A DNA stretch of 64,000 bases from Daldinia sp. FL1419 (lineage: Eukaryota; Ascomycota; Sordariomycetes; Xylariales; Hypoxylaceae), in contig MU623342.1 of assembly GCA_025201765.1 (NCBI GenBank), positions 528,051-592,050 of the forward strand, given 5' to 3'. Positions within the stretch are counted from its first letter, which is position 1, and each line of letters opens with the position of its first letter. The notes under the pieces were generated by a model. That model did no database searches and was not told where the DNA came from. It saw only the letters and a program-made list of their open reading frames with translations. A program made the translations under genes and the position numbers. Positions 1 through 13,542 of the stretch are shown in pieces.

Positions 1-3000
1 AAAAGGACAAATCCCATTAACTAGTCTATGAAGGGCTCACGGGATATCTAAAGCTAAGAACACAATAGTGGTATGCATCCATTCATTCCCTAGTGCAGCT
101 TTTTTAAGGTCGATCGTGAGTAGGCCAACATTGGATATCTGGAGGAGTGTTCTTCCACTGGTAACGATCATGTACCTGTGCGGCTACCCACTCGCACAAA
201 ATGCCTCGAATACATCGAATACATGCTGGAATACATGCTGCTGCTCTCAAATTGGAAGAAAAGAAGAAAAAAAGAAAAGAATTCTGAATTCTTCGTTACG
301 TAGTCTATTCAGCAAGGGTGTTGGCGTCGACCTGTCTCCCCCCACGTCTTCGGCGAATCCAGCTTCTGTTACTAGAATTGCCCAGGGTTCTAGAATGCTC
401 AGAATGCGCTATCTAGTCAGGGGGGCCGCCATCGAACCTCTCATCTCTGACCCGACGGAGACAAAATCCTTTTTCGCATTCACGACGTGAATTGGACGGG
501 GTACCTGTCCCAGCAGAGTATAACGATGCAACAATGAGAATAGAACAAACTGCCAAATTCATTCCTAGGCATCACCGATCATAACCATTCCTTGTTACCC
601 GAATGTCGTCACTGACTTGCAAGATCCACGGTCGCTTTATGCCTAACTACGGCTCGGTAGTTAATCATCATCATCCGACTCATCTCGGTGCAAATTATCC
701 GTTTCGACGTTATTAGGATCGCAATATTCTTATTTTCCAAACGCGCGGGATTCCTTAAGAAAATGATAAGGTCAGACTCCGGTGGATTAACCCGGGCTCT
801 ACGGACGTCGCACTGAGAATGCCGCCTACGTCCAGCACTTTTCGTACACCGCTCTCTTAGATTTAAATAACTTACCGATTTTGGGGGGGAGCGGTGGACG
901 GTACTACTACGGTTGCTGGTCCACAGAACGGCTACGCCATATGCTTTGCGAAGATTGAAAAGGTGTCAAATTCAGCGCGCTAGGTAGGCATTTTGGTCCA
1001 TACGGGAAACTCCCCGTTAGAAAGTGCTGTGAGATCAAAGCGGCTTACCTTTAGGCAAGGTAAAGGTACCTCCAGGTAGGTATGTACGTTGGCCCCCTCT
1101 CCAAGCCAGCTGCCGTTTTCCGTCTATCGCGTAGTTAATTCTTTTCCATTCCCATTGCGCCATCAAAACATTTCATTTCCCTTTGTAGATTTTTTCCCTC
1201 ATCTCCGGCTTTAAGATCTGCTCTTCTGCGGGGGAGGATGTTAAAGGTCGTGTGACCTGCTTACCTACAGCGTTTTACTTATACCCAGACATCAATCATT
1301 GGCCAGGATTCAACGCCCAAGCATCACTACAGCAATTCCCCCGTGACCTCCTGACAGATAGGAAGGCTAGCGACAATGGGGTTTCATATCCCTTAGTGTC
1401 ATGAGGGACTTGACGCAATTTGATGTCTGGGGTCGAATTAAGAATCCCTCATTAGAGGGGTCGCATCCGGCTGAAGGATAATAAGTCACTATTCCCCGCC
1501 CTTCCCTACGAAAAGGAAAAGTGCTTCACCGATCTACAGCACATCCAGGGCTCGCTTGGCAGTTAACGATTGACGAAGAGAAGACCCAAAATGAATAATA
1601 ACTCCCGTATACAGGGGAACTCAACCTTTCCGAGAAAGAAAAAAAAACTGTGCTCAAGCGCCCACACCGACTACCTAATTTTTGCTTCCTTCAAAAGAAC
1701 CGAGCCTTCACGAAAATCCCAATAATTTTTCCGCGGACTTGATAGCCGGAAAGAAGTCTCTGGGTTCAAAGATACTAAGGTTAGATCACTAAGAAGGCCA
1801 GGCTCGGTATGGATTATTTCACCAAGACCAGCCAGCCACATGGTGGGATTTATTACGAGCAGTGTTGAAACGTTTCCTTGACTTTATAGATTTCGACTTC
1901 ACGTGGATATTTTTATCTATCACTTTTTTTTCTCGGGGTTCGATGTTGAAACCGAAAATCGTCCTTAGGGGCTTCCTGTTTAGGAAACCGCCGTTCTCGT
2001 TGTCCCGATTGGCTTAACCGAACCGGAGCCCGGCCACGAGGCTCTCGGCGATAACATAATATTATTCGTTTGTAAGCTTTTATTCAGTATTCATTTACTT
2101 CTCATATGATTTCGATTTCTTTGCGCGAGAGAGTGTTACGTCATAGTCTTTCAATCTTAGATGACTTCGTTATTAAGGGTGCGAATTATTCAGCACTTTT
2201 TTCTAGAGCACCTGAATAAGCTGAGCTGCATCGGTAGTGGCAATCCCCTGAATTTCTTTCGCGCTATTAATTGCCGTCCATGTATATAGCTTTCCGTCGA
2301 CCTGCAGGTACTATGCGCACTCCGCTCCAGCCAGGCCAATCTCTTCTGGATTCACACACATCTAATTCACCGGTGAGCGGGACGTCGGTCACAACAATTG
2401 CCTTCGTGACTGATCACACGAATCCTTTCGGCAGCGCCGCAGCGACCCGGGCTAGTTATAGCACGTCATATCATCATCCCTTAACGAGTACAATTGTAAC
2501 CCCTGGTGTTAGTGACACCTCGGTATTACGTCCCCCCAGCTCAAGAAGAATCTGTACGGCGAGGACAGCCTCGTTTAAGTGGCTGGAGTTCCGGCGTTTC
2601 TACCTGTGGCCCGGGCGAGGCTGATTTTGTCACGGTTACATTCGGCCGTTACACACGAAAAGGCAGTCATCTGCAACCAGCTACTGCGGGAGGGTTACAA
2701 TAATAATTATATCATCAGAATTCTTATCATTGACCGCAAACTAATACCAACATGGATAGTAAGTAGCTGTACTCTTCGATGACTCTACCTACAGCAGTAA
2801 ATATTATATGTCTTGGATAGTATTCCCTACCTCTACCAGTCTTTGACGAATAGGTACCTTCTAAGTTGGCAATTAGAGTATGTTAATATACTACTGCATA
2901 AACAAATCTTCGATGCTTAAAATACTTTCTATTACCTAACAAATGACATTGGAAGAAAATGCCTCTCGCAAAGTTCACCCCCGAAGGGGATTAGTTGCTG

Positions 3001-6000
3001 GATTGTCTAATATATCTCGCTTAGTCAGCCGTGTGTATCACGACGTGGTCATCTCTACGAGTTATTTAGCGAAGGCGGGATCGGTGCGGATTGATAGATT
3101 CCGCCATTCTTACTTTCCCCTGGATGTCATGTAGTGTCCGGCTCCTCTTCCACCCATTAAGGACACCGCATGTCTCGGAGAGATATCCTTAAATAAGACG
3201 TCCTACGGTAAGGATCTTTCCCACCAGTCTGGATCTGAGAGGACAATCAAGCTTCGTTGTTAAATGGTGTACCTTGGTTGGATGGTAATACCATCCAGGC
3301 ATTATCACCAGGGACTACGTGGCGCTACACGTCGTAACACAGAGTTAGTAATACTTTAATAATATAATTTAGACTTGATTATTCAATAACTATCTCTTTT
3401 TTATACAAGTTATTTACTAGAATGTAATTATTTATTAATAACGAATAAGTGAACTTATGATTGAGTTGCCTGGCCCCTTTATGCCGCTTATTTATAAAAT
3501 ATTTTTATATTGTGCTACAACTACTAGCTAGATGTTGAGCAAAGGTCTAGATGTAAGACAAGTTGAACGGCGGGAAATATTTCATTGCTCTGTAACAATT
3601 GTGTAGGACCGTTAGATGGCTAAATACTCTGACAGATGTAATAGGTACCTATGAATTGTTAACTTGTTTAGAATGTATGCGGCGTAACAGCCTTAATATT
3701 AAATAAGAGGTATATATCCATTCAGCCCCTGATATCGAACACAACTGAGCACACTTCAGAGTGACAAAGCGGTACTTAACTTGTTTACGAAACATAATCC
3801 TACAAGTTGGTCGTTCTTGAGACAATTTTTAGCAACGCGTATCCGCCAGCTCGATTTTCAACTGTCCAGGTAGTCATGGGTGTTACCCTTCTCCTTTGGA
3901 CTAATGACTTTCTAACCATCGTTGTCGATATCGCCGGTCAACGATGTAATTCGTTGACTAGATGTTATTATTTTCTCGCCGGAGCTTAAACCCCGGGCTA
4001 GTCTAGATTACGGTTTGTTTCAATGTCAAATGTTTAGTTGGATTTTCAATAAGATAACTTTACACATAGCTCATTCCCTGTTTAACCTACTGCTCCTTTG
4101 CTGTGTCAAACTGGACTAGAGTTCCAATATGATTATCAAACTATTCCCTATTTAGACCCGAGTTGGATTTACGACGCTACGTGGCAGACCATATCAAGCC
4201 CATAGTGCACATGAAGCGGCGTAGCACAGCCCTTCGTTGTGTGCACATTTCGGGATATGCTTCATCCTTGAGTTCAGCCAGACGTGGAAGAGGGTTTAAT
4301 TAAACAAGGCAATTGGATTACATATAATCGTTCGATGTCTGATGAGCATCGCGAGCAAACATGTAGCTGTAACGTAATCTTAATCGTACCTAGACAACGA
4401 TGGCACAGACTGTTCAAGGAAGCCTAAGAATTAAAGTACCGCTTACAATTGGCCCGAGCAAATGGAACTGCATAAGCAACTACGTAAACGTAGCAAATTC
4501 TAACATCATGGAGGAATATAGTTGGTAAAAATCTGCGAACTATCCCAGCTCGGTACGTCGAAGAGTATGGCATATAACGGCTTGTGTACGAATAGAACTC
4601 GGAAACTCGGGCATATCTGTGTACAAGGGCCAGTTTTTGTAGAAGAAATGTCGGTTCTTTCGGGCTGATATAGACAGAGCACATCACTAGGGTCATTGAG
4701 CTGTACGGAAATTTCCTACGTATCACCCCCCTTATATTCAAGCCGCTGGCCCGCATAGTGCGACTTTAAGTTTACGTGAGTCGGTAGGATCTTTTATCTT
4801 AACTACCTAGGTAGTTAGGATCCGGCGAAGTATTGCACGGATATGTATGATACAAGTGCGTAGGAAGGAAAAGATCGGTGTGAGAAACCCTAAAACGTCC
4901 GCAGCTGTACAACGGGGGAGCTGAAATACGACGAATTACCATAGGGACTAGGCGCCCCCAGTCGGCAGTCGAGTACGAAGTGGACATCTTGTCCCAAGCA
5001 CGTAGCCATTTCCAAGGTTTCGATGCTGCTTCGAATAATCAAGGTTTTAAACAAAGCATTTGAAAGAAACCTGAATATGATGCCTCGTAAATATGATTCT
5101 CGTATAATTACCAACTCCAGACTTAGCCAATGATTAAAAATACGTGGCGTTACCTTGTTTATCCTTACCGGAGATCTAGGGTGCCAAATTCTCGGGTCGA
5201 GTTACTGTTACCTCAACCCCTTTGCTATGGTTCCGGTCGTAGGGCTCACCGAGGCGGATTCGAAACATCGTGGCACCGGCCCGAGCTTTAGTTGAATGGG
5301 TGGGTGGTGGCTCGGATATCGACCCGCTTAACCAAACACTCTCTGGCCTTGTTTTTCTCCTTCACCTACTGTCCGTGCGGATGCCACGGCAGGCAACGCG
5401 CACACACAGCAGGGTTATCACAGGCTAGCTATCCCTGAACCTCCCTAGGGCCAAACATGGTGTTGGGCTCGCAAAAGGCACGAACACCTACCTGCGTACG
5501 TAGCCAGTAGGCTTTGTGTAAGGGTGCCATCGAAGATCGAAATTGTAAAATTCCGAGGGTAGAACCCAAGCTGAAAAGCGGGCTAGCAGGAAACCCCATG
5601 TAATATCATTCGGTTAGGTTAGGGGAGGTATGATTGTGTGGCAATGCGCAAGGTACCCGAGGTGCTGCTTCACAAACATTCACAAAGATCGACGTTCACG
5701 CTCTTGGCTCGTACATATTAGGCAGTATTATCGGGTAATATTGAGCTGTGTTACTCTGACTTACATCTCAGCAGGCGGCGCGAATAGACGCGGTGCCTGT
5801 TCATAGATACGGTAAATTACTTGTTTCTCGCAAGGCAACGACGAGGCAATCGCAAGGCGTCCAATCTCGGAAGAACGACGTAGCCTATTCGTTTGCTTGC
5901 TTATGATAATATCCCGAGGGCATGGCGTCGACGCCTTGTTCTAACTTCTGTCTAACACTGGGCGAGTAGGTCACCTTACGAGCATAATCCCGATTCCCGA

Positions 6001-6054
6001 AATCAATGCGTGCTTCACGAAGCCTGCAGATACCAAATACCGAAACCATGCGCT
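1..6054. other. Intergenic region without a supported gene
   Basis: I see no reading frame here with family-like sequence or convincing splice structure. The longest open frame (positions 68-490, plus) has low-complexity Ser/Thr/Lys stretches and no recognisable domain. A GC-richer patch at about 2280-2700 is open in two overlapping frames for roughly 120 and 65 codons, but neither looks like a known family. A perfect 18-base palindrome centred on CCTAGG lies at 4800-4817. The rest is mixed-composition DNA with scattered short runs of A or T. Confidence 0.6.
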
Positions 6055-9000
6055 CTAATACGCCCCTTCGCGTTCCTCCCATGCCGGCTGGGGAGCCAGC
6101 CAGGGCTTCCTATACCCAGACCACAGCGGCATCTCAGGCTCAAGGGCAAAGCCGTCTAGCCTGGCGCCAGCCTCATCGAGCGACCACAATGTGAGCGCTA
6201 CGGTATTCTCCCCGTTGTGGTTGAGTATGCCCTCCGGCACCGGGAACGCGGTCTGCGGCCCCAGGTTAGCGACCAACTTCCCGAACTGCCAGCCATTGAC
6301 GAAGAGCTGGCATCGGTGACGGCCAGTAACGGTAGAGGAATTGCCGAATACGAAGCTAAGCGGGACATCGTAGCCCGCAGGCACATCGAGCGAAAATGTC
6401 GTTGTGAAGAATCCGACTCCGGCCGAAGGTATCCCCTCCGTGACGGGATTAGAGGACTGCCAGGACTGGGTCGGCGGCGAGGGTTGGTGGTAGCCTTGTC
6501 TTTCGGCGAACATACCTCCTTCATTACGAGGACCCCGCGCAAGGTCGTGGTACGATTCACCGCCGAGATTGCCCGTTATTTTCCACGTCACATCCGACTT
6601 CTCGTGTCCGTCCAAGTCGAAGTTAATCATGCCCATTGGTGCCTTGATAGCGTCTGTCCCGGGTGCCTCTTCGTCTTGCCCCATGTGGTCGATCAGTAGC
6701 GTAAAGACGTAGGATTTGTTGGCTTGGAGAGGATAGGAGTTGAGTGATACGGTGTCGTTATGTGTAGATTCGCCGCTTGTACCGTCCCAGGATGCAACAA
6801 ACTCGTTGTTGAGCCAAAGCGAGTAACCAAAGCCACTTCCGCCCGTGATGTTCAGGAATAAACTTGATTCTTCTCCATTCGCGGTGAAGTGACCACGATA
6901 TATAAGCGATCCGCTATGAAAGCCATAATCGCTCGCGTAAAGAGAAGTCGGGGTAAGTAGTTGTTGCGGATTGTTGGTTGACGGATTGGCACATTCGACC
7001 CATTTCGAATCGTCGTAGGAGGCTTGGATCTCAGGAAGAGAATCGATATATTTCCACTCTATGGAAGCGAAGTCGGGAAGAGTTATATTAGGAGCTTGGA
7101 AATCCAATCGCGCAGCAAGTTTTCCGTCTTCGTTGCGTTCTCCGCCAAGATCCCTGTTGTTGAACGACAAGACTTTTACTTTGCCAGAAGGCTCGTGGAT
7201 TAATTCGATATCGGTAGTGCTGTTAATATCGCCGGTAAGGCGAAGTACTTCTCCATCGAGGACCGCTGTACGGATCAAATAAGGGCCCTTTACGACGACG
7301 GTGGATTTAGACGGAGAAGAGTAATTTCCAATTGGAGTTTCTGCCGGTATTTCCGTGACCCAATACTTGTAAGCATCGTTGCGCCATAACAGCAAGACCT
7401 CCAGTTCGTCCCCGAGTCTTAGAATTTTCCTATCTTCCGAAACCTTCCATTGAACAACTAGCGTGCTTGAATCTAACAATTGGGTCTTTACAGTCGTGTC
7501 ATTCGGGCTCGTCTGGGCAGTTCGTGTGGTCAAGCTCGTTAGACCAATAGCGAGCTCATGGGTCTCACCGGTTCCGCCGTAGAGGATCAAAGTTCTCTTG
7601 CCCAGCCTATCCTTGGCCCATGTGAATACCTCGGCGGTGCAGTAAATCAAGTTAATTCCCCCGACGTCGTAGTCGGTCAAATGGATCTTGGAATCCCTTC
7701 TTGTTAGGACTAGCTCCCCGCCCAGCTGGGGTATTGATATGTTTCCAGCGCTTGTAGACACGACGAGTTTATAAGTTGTCGTATTGGTCGACGTCCAATC
7801 AGCATGGCGAATGATGTAAAGGTTGGTCGCGGAGTCGGTTCCGAACAAAGGGGTCGTGGCAATCCCTTCAGTCGAGACGTAGGATCCATTTGACGAATTC
7901 CCCGCTACGGCCGTCAGGTAAGCAGGGGATACTTTAAAGAAATTAGCTTCAAGCTTCTCTTCCGAATATTTCTCTCGCCATATGTGGCGATTCTCTTTGA
8001 TAGCCGCGCCATAGTCGTATGAGCTATCGCCGCCTCGGTACCCTAGGTTACCCCAGTTCGTTCCTCCATAAGTCTGCAAGAAACTCAGTTTCATACGTCA
8101 TGATGCAGTGGACAGAATGAGCACTGACCATGTAAACGTTAAATATCTTGATAGCAAAGCCATAGTTGTTCTTCCATAGGACACGGACTGATTCTTGGTT
8201 GACCAGGGCATTGCATGTGTCTGCATTAACGCTCCCAAATCCAGTTCCAGACCCTCCTTGGAACTCCGCTATGAAGAATGGGGTATTGGGGCTGTACCGC
8301 TGGTGCATGAGTTGCCAGTTCTCTGGCCATCGGATCTTAGGCCAGACGTCAGGATGTGCACCTATTTTAGGATCAGGAAAATAAGGCAACCGTTGGGGTA
8401 TTCTAGATACTCACAATCATACCGCATAGGATATGCATCGATACCATACACTACAACTCTTGGTTAGTACCGGCCCCCAAACCATGGTTCGGGTTGAATA
8501 CTCACGGTCCGTTTCGCCTATTCCACTACCAGGCGCCCAGTTTCCCTGATAAAGATGGTCGTTAACCATCTGCGGAACTACATTCCCAGCCTTCTTAAAT
8601 TGCTGCTTTACATGTTCCATGTAGTTGCTGTTAGTCTCCGCTGGGAAATCGGTATCGATGACGTCTGGCCATGTGTCGTATTCGTTCTCGGGCTGCAGCA
8701 TCACAACCGGGCCGCCATTGGTGATCTGGGCATCAGCAATCAACTTGCCTACAGTAGCGGCATAGAGCTCAGTGGAGTTAACGAATTCTGGATCACTACC
8801 CCGAAGAGGTGCCTTGATCCGCGCGGTCCATCCTGGGAAGCCTCCCAAGGCGACCTCGGCGTTAATATACGGACCGGGCCGGGCGATCAGATAGATACCA
8901 GCTTCCGCAGCAGCTTTGAAGAATTCGTCGAGAGCAAATACCCCGTCGAAACGCACTTGTCCCTGTGTACCTTCTACAAGACCCCAGTAGGTATAGAACG

Positions 9001-9145
9001 ATACTGCGTTGAAACCAAGCGCCTTGATCTTTTGGAATATGTCCAAATACAAGCCTGGACTCGGCAGACGCCAGGGGTGGAACTCTCCTGAAAATATGAA
9101 TATTCGTTCTCCTCTAATCATCATAGAGTGCTTGTCCCACGTAAC
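6055..9145 (-). CDS. lacA: GH35 beta-galactosidase, LacA-type, 5' end unresolved
   Basis: Glycoside hydrolase family 35 enzyme releasing terminal beta-D-galactose from galactosides, usually secreted in fungi. I read four exons on the minus strand: 9145-8506, 8450-8415, 8361-8129 and 8073-6055. They are joined by introns of 55, 53 and 55 bp and give a continuous 975-residue frame, close to the usual ~1000. The TIM barrel comes first. Counting from the ATG at 9124, PENEY at about residues 145-149 holds the acid/base Glu, and IAEFQGG in exon 3 holds the nucleophile Glu. The 36-bp exon restores the conserved YGIDAYPMRYD segment. Beta-sandwich domains follow, and the protein ends in EREGAY like characterised LacA proteins. 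Homology begins upstream of ATG 9124 at VTWDKHS, directly after a TTAG acceptor (intron likely 9146-9193). A further 5' exon with the signal peptide is therefore expected, but I could not place it. The gene lies about 1.4 kb downstream of the rtcA stop on the same strand. Confidence 0.93.
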
Positions 9146-10577
9146 CTAATCGGATTTTAGCAATAGCACGAGAGAAATTCAGCGTTTATTTACCAATCCC
9201 ACCAAGGGGTCTCTCGACCCGATTCTAGAGTCTACATCGTGTGATAGTATGTTCAACCCTAGTCCATATGGCAATAGGTAACACAGGATCGTAAAAAGCC
9301 CTGAAAACAATATCATGTTGAACGTTCCACCGCTCTAACCAGAGCACGCTGAAACTCGTAAACGCAGGATTCGGGAGGCCTATCTTCGCGTTTTAGAGGC
9401 GGTGCCACCGACCTCGAACCACGAGCGTAACATCTATTTTGAGCTCGGTGTGGTAGTAGATTTTATGACAAGCTTCAAGGTCAAAAATATCCCGAGCTGT
9501 GGAGAAGGTAAGGAACCCTGGTGTTGAGATGATCCTTGAAACCTCCGCTTCTCCAACTTCCCCCCAGATCTCCTAGGGGGTTGCGGGTCCGAAGAGTATG
9601 GGGATTTATTAATTGGTGCAAAATCTCGTTGGCTGTCTTTATCGCTTTAGGCAGAATGAGTTTGGTTTTCGGCCTTTTTTTTTCCCCTTGGTATGGCTTC
9701 ATTCTGGTCGTCGATGATTCAGTACGGACCGTAGATACTTGAAATAAATACCGTCTGTTAGCTATAAGCTTTTAAGTATAGGTAATTAATTTATCTTCAA
9801 CGAAGTAGCGGAAGTTTATAATACCGTTTCCTAAACTCGAATGAATCTTTGAGCGTATGAAGTAAGCGATGCTTGTTCATGTTGTCGCCCGGTGGGAAGC
9901 AGTATCTGTGAATGGAATCACTTTGGAGCCAAGATGGTGGTTTTCATATAACCTACTAAGAGTAATTAGAGTTATGTTACTATATTTATCTAGCAAATTT
10001 CGAGAAATTGGGATTAAATTGAGTCAGTAAGCCCCTCGCGGTACTGATGGTGTAGGCAGTTCCTAATTTGTTGCGGAAGTTGACTGAAAAAGAGAATCGG
10101 ATATTTCCTACAGCAAATAGAGTAAAGAAATAAGATATATATATATATAACTACCTAGGGTACCCTTGTAAGGCTATTTCTAATTTGGTGTTTTGGCTTT
10201 TAAGTTTGTTTTATTGATCCTCTTGGTATAGGCATTCTGCAATATGCTTGCACTAGGTCAACGTCAAAAAGGAGGGCTTGAAAGGAAATATGCTTTGGAT
10301 ATTAAAGACAGCCTACTTGATTAAAGAAGTCTTTAGAAATATTGATTATTGGGTTCATTAACTACGCGAAATATAAATTAAACTACAGCATGAAAAGAAA
10401 TACCTTCAACTGTCAATTACTTGAAATTACCAATAGAAATATTTAACACATAAATCTAAATACACTATCTTCAAGTAATGCTAATGCGAGAATTGTAAGA
10501 AGCGTCACCCCTTCTGGTATTGAGCCTCATACACGTGGTGATTGTCACATGACCCTTAATAAACCGGGCGAGGCTGG
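9146..10577. other. Spacer holding the lacA promoter or first exon and the rtcA 3' flank
   Basis: This stretch separates two minus-strand genes. The part next to 9146 probably carries the missing first exon of the beta-galactosidase. An open minus-strand frame runs from about 9300 to 9194 into the conserved VTWD segment, but it lacks a start codon. A (TA)n run sits at 10135-10149. The remainder is AT-leaning, with nothing else I can name. Confidence 0.5.
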
Positions 10578-11901
10578 CTATGAGTGAGGAAAAGATAAAC
10601 CAACCCCATCAACAACTGCACCTTTATTAAACCATTGCGCCCTGGGCAGCAGCTCACTCGCTACCCATCTGGCGGTGGTCGTGTGCATAGACCCATACCC
10701 AAAGGGTTCGTCTGTTTTATCCTTCCTCATTTTGTTATCCAGTGTCAGGTCCTCAAGAGACGCTTCTTGATGACTTATATCGTTAGTGCCGCTAATTTCT
10801 ATATCCCCTGGTTTGGTACCTCGAGGAAAACTTGTTCGGCCGTCCGCCAATGCCTGGAACACGACTAACTGATCTTGGAGGTACTCATCAACGGCTCCAC
10901 GAACCATAATCTCGTCGAAAAGATCATTGCAGACCTTGCGTGAGATTTCTGCGCCTAGAACTTCTGGCGTCTTGCTCTTCCGAGATTTGTCGTAGAGATA
11001 ATCACGGCCCCAACGGAGCCCAGTGTGAGAGTGAGCCACTAGTAAAGTGTACATGCGGGCATCGTGCCCACTGTCTTCCATCAATACAAATTTAATATCC
11101 ACACTGGGGAACAATTTGTCAATATGACTCGCAAGCGCCTTTTCAAGTGGTTCTCGGAGGGCATGTGGCACTAGCATTCTCACGTCAACCTGCTTGATCT
11201 TGAAATCTTCCATGGTGATTGGTCTGTCCCATCGCTCTTGAACTTTCAAGGTTTCTCCTGGTAGAAGAGGCTGGAACCTTAGCCAAATGCAACCGGATTT
11301 GAGAGGGCCTGTTGCCCAGGATCGCTTCTTCAGCTGCCTTTCGATAGTAATACCGAAATGATCCTTCAAAGTAGGCAACAGGATTTGATCGAAATATTCA
11401 TATGACAGCGAGAAAGACACGTTTGTACCACCGTGAATCTCCAGCTCGATAGGCTCTCCGGTGTCATTCCCTGCAAAGAGGAGAAAAGGGAAGATTGCCT
11501 GAAAGACAAGTAGTGTACTTGAGGCACTGCTTCCAGCGACGATCTCGAATTTGCGCTTTCGAAGAGAAGTTGGAGGTTGCAGTGGTGAAAATTCTAGAGA
11601 TTGGCTGCCGACTTCTAAGCCGTTAACTTCAGCTCCCGTAGCTTCCGCTAACCATCGGATGGCTGCTACGTGCTGGGCCTTCAAGCCTGTGACTGGACGG
11701 TTAGCCAAGATGTATTCGCGAGGCAGGAATTTCCAGTAAGTGCTGACCACCTCCTCGTTGCCCCGGTCTATTCCCTCTTACATGGTTAATGCGGATAGGT
11801 TGTGATAACAGCGCGGAAAGGCTACAGGCAATCCTGATCACTTGTCCGCCACCTTCGCCTGTTCTCCCGTCTAATAGTATAGGCTTTTTCTTTTGTTTCA
11901 T
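10578..11901 (-). CDS. rtcA: RNA 3'-terminal phosphate cyclase, RtcA type
   Basis: ATP-dependent enzyme that converts an RNA 3'-phosphate into a 2',3'-cyclic phosphate through an enzyme-AMP (His) intermediate. I read two exons, 11901-11751 and 11686-10578, split by a 64-bp intron with a GTGGTC donor and a TCACAG acceptor. Together they give 419 residues, slightly long for the family. The N-terminus has the signature LDGRTGEGGGQ. Splicing creates VRGNRPGQRGGLKAQH, the family's conserved arginine-rich loop, which is strong support for the junction. The segment GAVDEYLQDQLVVFQALADG is typical of the C-terminal half. The His in MHTTTARW, near residue 385, is the expected adenylation site. The start ATG immediately precedes the conserved domain. 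Reading through the intron would disrupt the conserved loop. The next gene upstream, the SDR, is unrelated. Confidence 0.93.
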
Positions 11902-13542
11902 GTCGTGTCCTATCCTAGTGTGATATAATCAATATAGGTTTGATGATGAATGGTGAAATCCCAAAGTAACTTCACGTGGGCGAGTGGTTTTGAGACATTA
12001 CTACGTGGGTTGGGGCTGTACAAATGAGTCATTTGGATAGGATTTTGATTACCACTCATCGGATTAAAACAGTAGGATCTTCGTATCTACACCTGTACTA
12101 CTATGTCTTATGCGGTGATTTTTTTTTTTTTTCCCTGTGAGATATAGTTTCATCCTTCATCCCCCTTCCGACGAAGGGGGTGGTGAATATCTGGAATGAA
12201 TGAAGGGACGCGTTACTCCCTCGATCGATCAAATATAACTGAGGGACCTACACCTTTAGATTTCCCTTGCTTTAGCGTCCGTCCGTACTCTTCTATGGCT
12301 AAGGCGTTTGATGCCCCGAGCAGGCCCAATATAGCGGTGTTTAAGCGCTAATTCAAGGAACTTTTTATTTACTTGGGTATGAAGTACATACATGGTGGGT
12401 CAAGACGCCTTTATCCCCACTGCAAGATGCTTGGTAATGGGGCTGGCATTACCGGGTAGGGGGTAAGGATTCCTTATGTATTATCACAGAAGCTAAGGTA
12501 GGTATTCACATGTAAAATATATGAAAGTTGGGGACTTGTACTCCACAAAAGAAGCTCATTCTAGGAGCTCGGGTTAGACGTAGTTTTTCATAAAACCATT
12601 TGATTTTATTAATATTTTATTTGAAAAGGGTGTGATTAATTTTTCCATTCTTTCTCCAATTTCGTACACCAATAAAAGCCATTTCGATTCGACGATCGAG
12701 TTATCCCAAGAGACTCAAGATACGGCCGATATATGTTCTACGTAAACTACGTGGGACAATACCTACTTACCTAGGTAGGTAGGCATATAAGACATGACGT
12801 CTAATGGCATGATGTCATTTCTTAGGGTTGCTCCTAAGCCAGGGATCAGGGACTCGATGGTTAATGCACTGAGATTCTCTACTACACCCACCATGTTATG
12901 AACACGAAGCTGTGGTTATCATCTGTCAGTTTCGTAAACCTGCTAACCTAGACCTTGCGCGATTAATCTTCATAGGCTTCGGAAAGATGCAGATTGATCC
13001 AATTCCCTCTCAACTCAATGCTGGGATATATGCGAGAGCGTAGGAGTGCTTCTCGGACCCCTCTTCTCCTGATTCGATAGAATAAATCTCAACGCGCGTT
13101 TAGCATTCGTTATCAACTCTCCAAGGAAGGGTTGACAAATAACTACGTTTTTCTCATGTGCCCTCTTTTACATATCCCAACTTTTAAACCACAATGGAAA
13201 GGTCTACTATTGGAAACCAATGCTAGTTAGGTCGCTTTCACGATCATAACTAACCAATCAGGAAAGAAGAAAAGAAATTACTGGAAGTTAGGAACGAACA
13301 TCCGAGATTGAAGGTTACCGGCGCTAATACAAAATCATGATAAATCGTCATTGTAATATCCTATTCCTCTGACGGCTTACTCTATTAGTAGTCCGTACCT
13401 GTTTCTAGAGCCGTGGATACTTGTTAATCACTATTAACAACATTTATTTCGAACACAGATTATTATAGTAGGTCAATCTATATTATCGGATTGTCAAGAA
13501 AGGAAAAGTAAAGCCAGGATGGGTTGACGAAACAATCCAAGC
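11902..13542. other. Spacer between rtcA and the SDR gene
   Basis: Promoter side of rtcA and 3' flank of the SDR gene. It contains a T14 run at 12119-12132 and a TAGG/CCTA palindromic motif at 12761-12784. I see no coding sequence of recognisable family. The longest open frames are short and lack codon-like composition. Confidence 0.6.

Noticed and set aside
68..490. 140-codon plus-strand frame near the window start
   Set aside because: Low-complexity and Ser/Lys-rich, with no domain. The opposite strand is also partly open and nothing in the flanks suggests gene structure.
2271..2703. Overlapping 117- and 65-codon plus-strand frames
   Set aside because: Two frames are open over the same GC-rich patch and neither matches a family or has clear splice signals. 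I judged it chance.
6217..6699. 160-codon plus-strand frame opposite the beta-galactosidase
   Set aside because: Antisense shadow of a well-supported GH35 coding exon.
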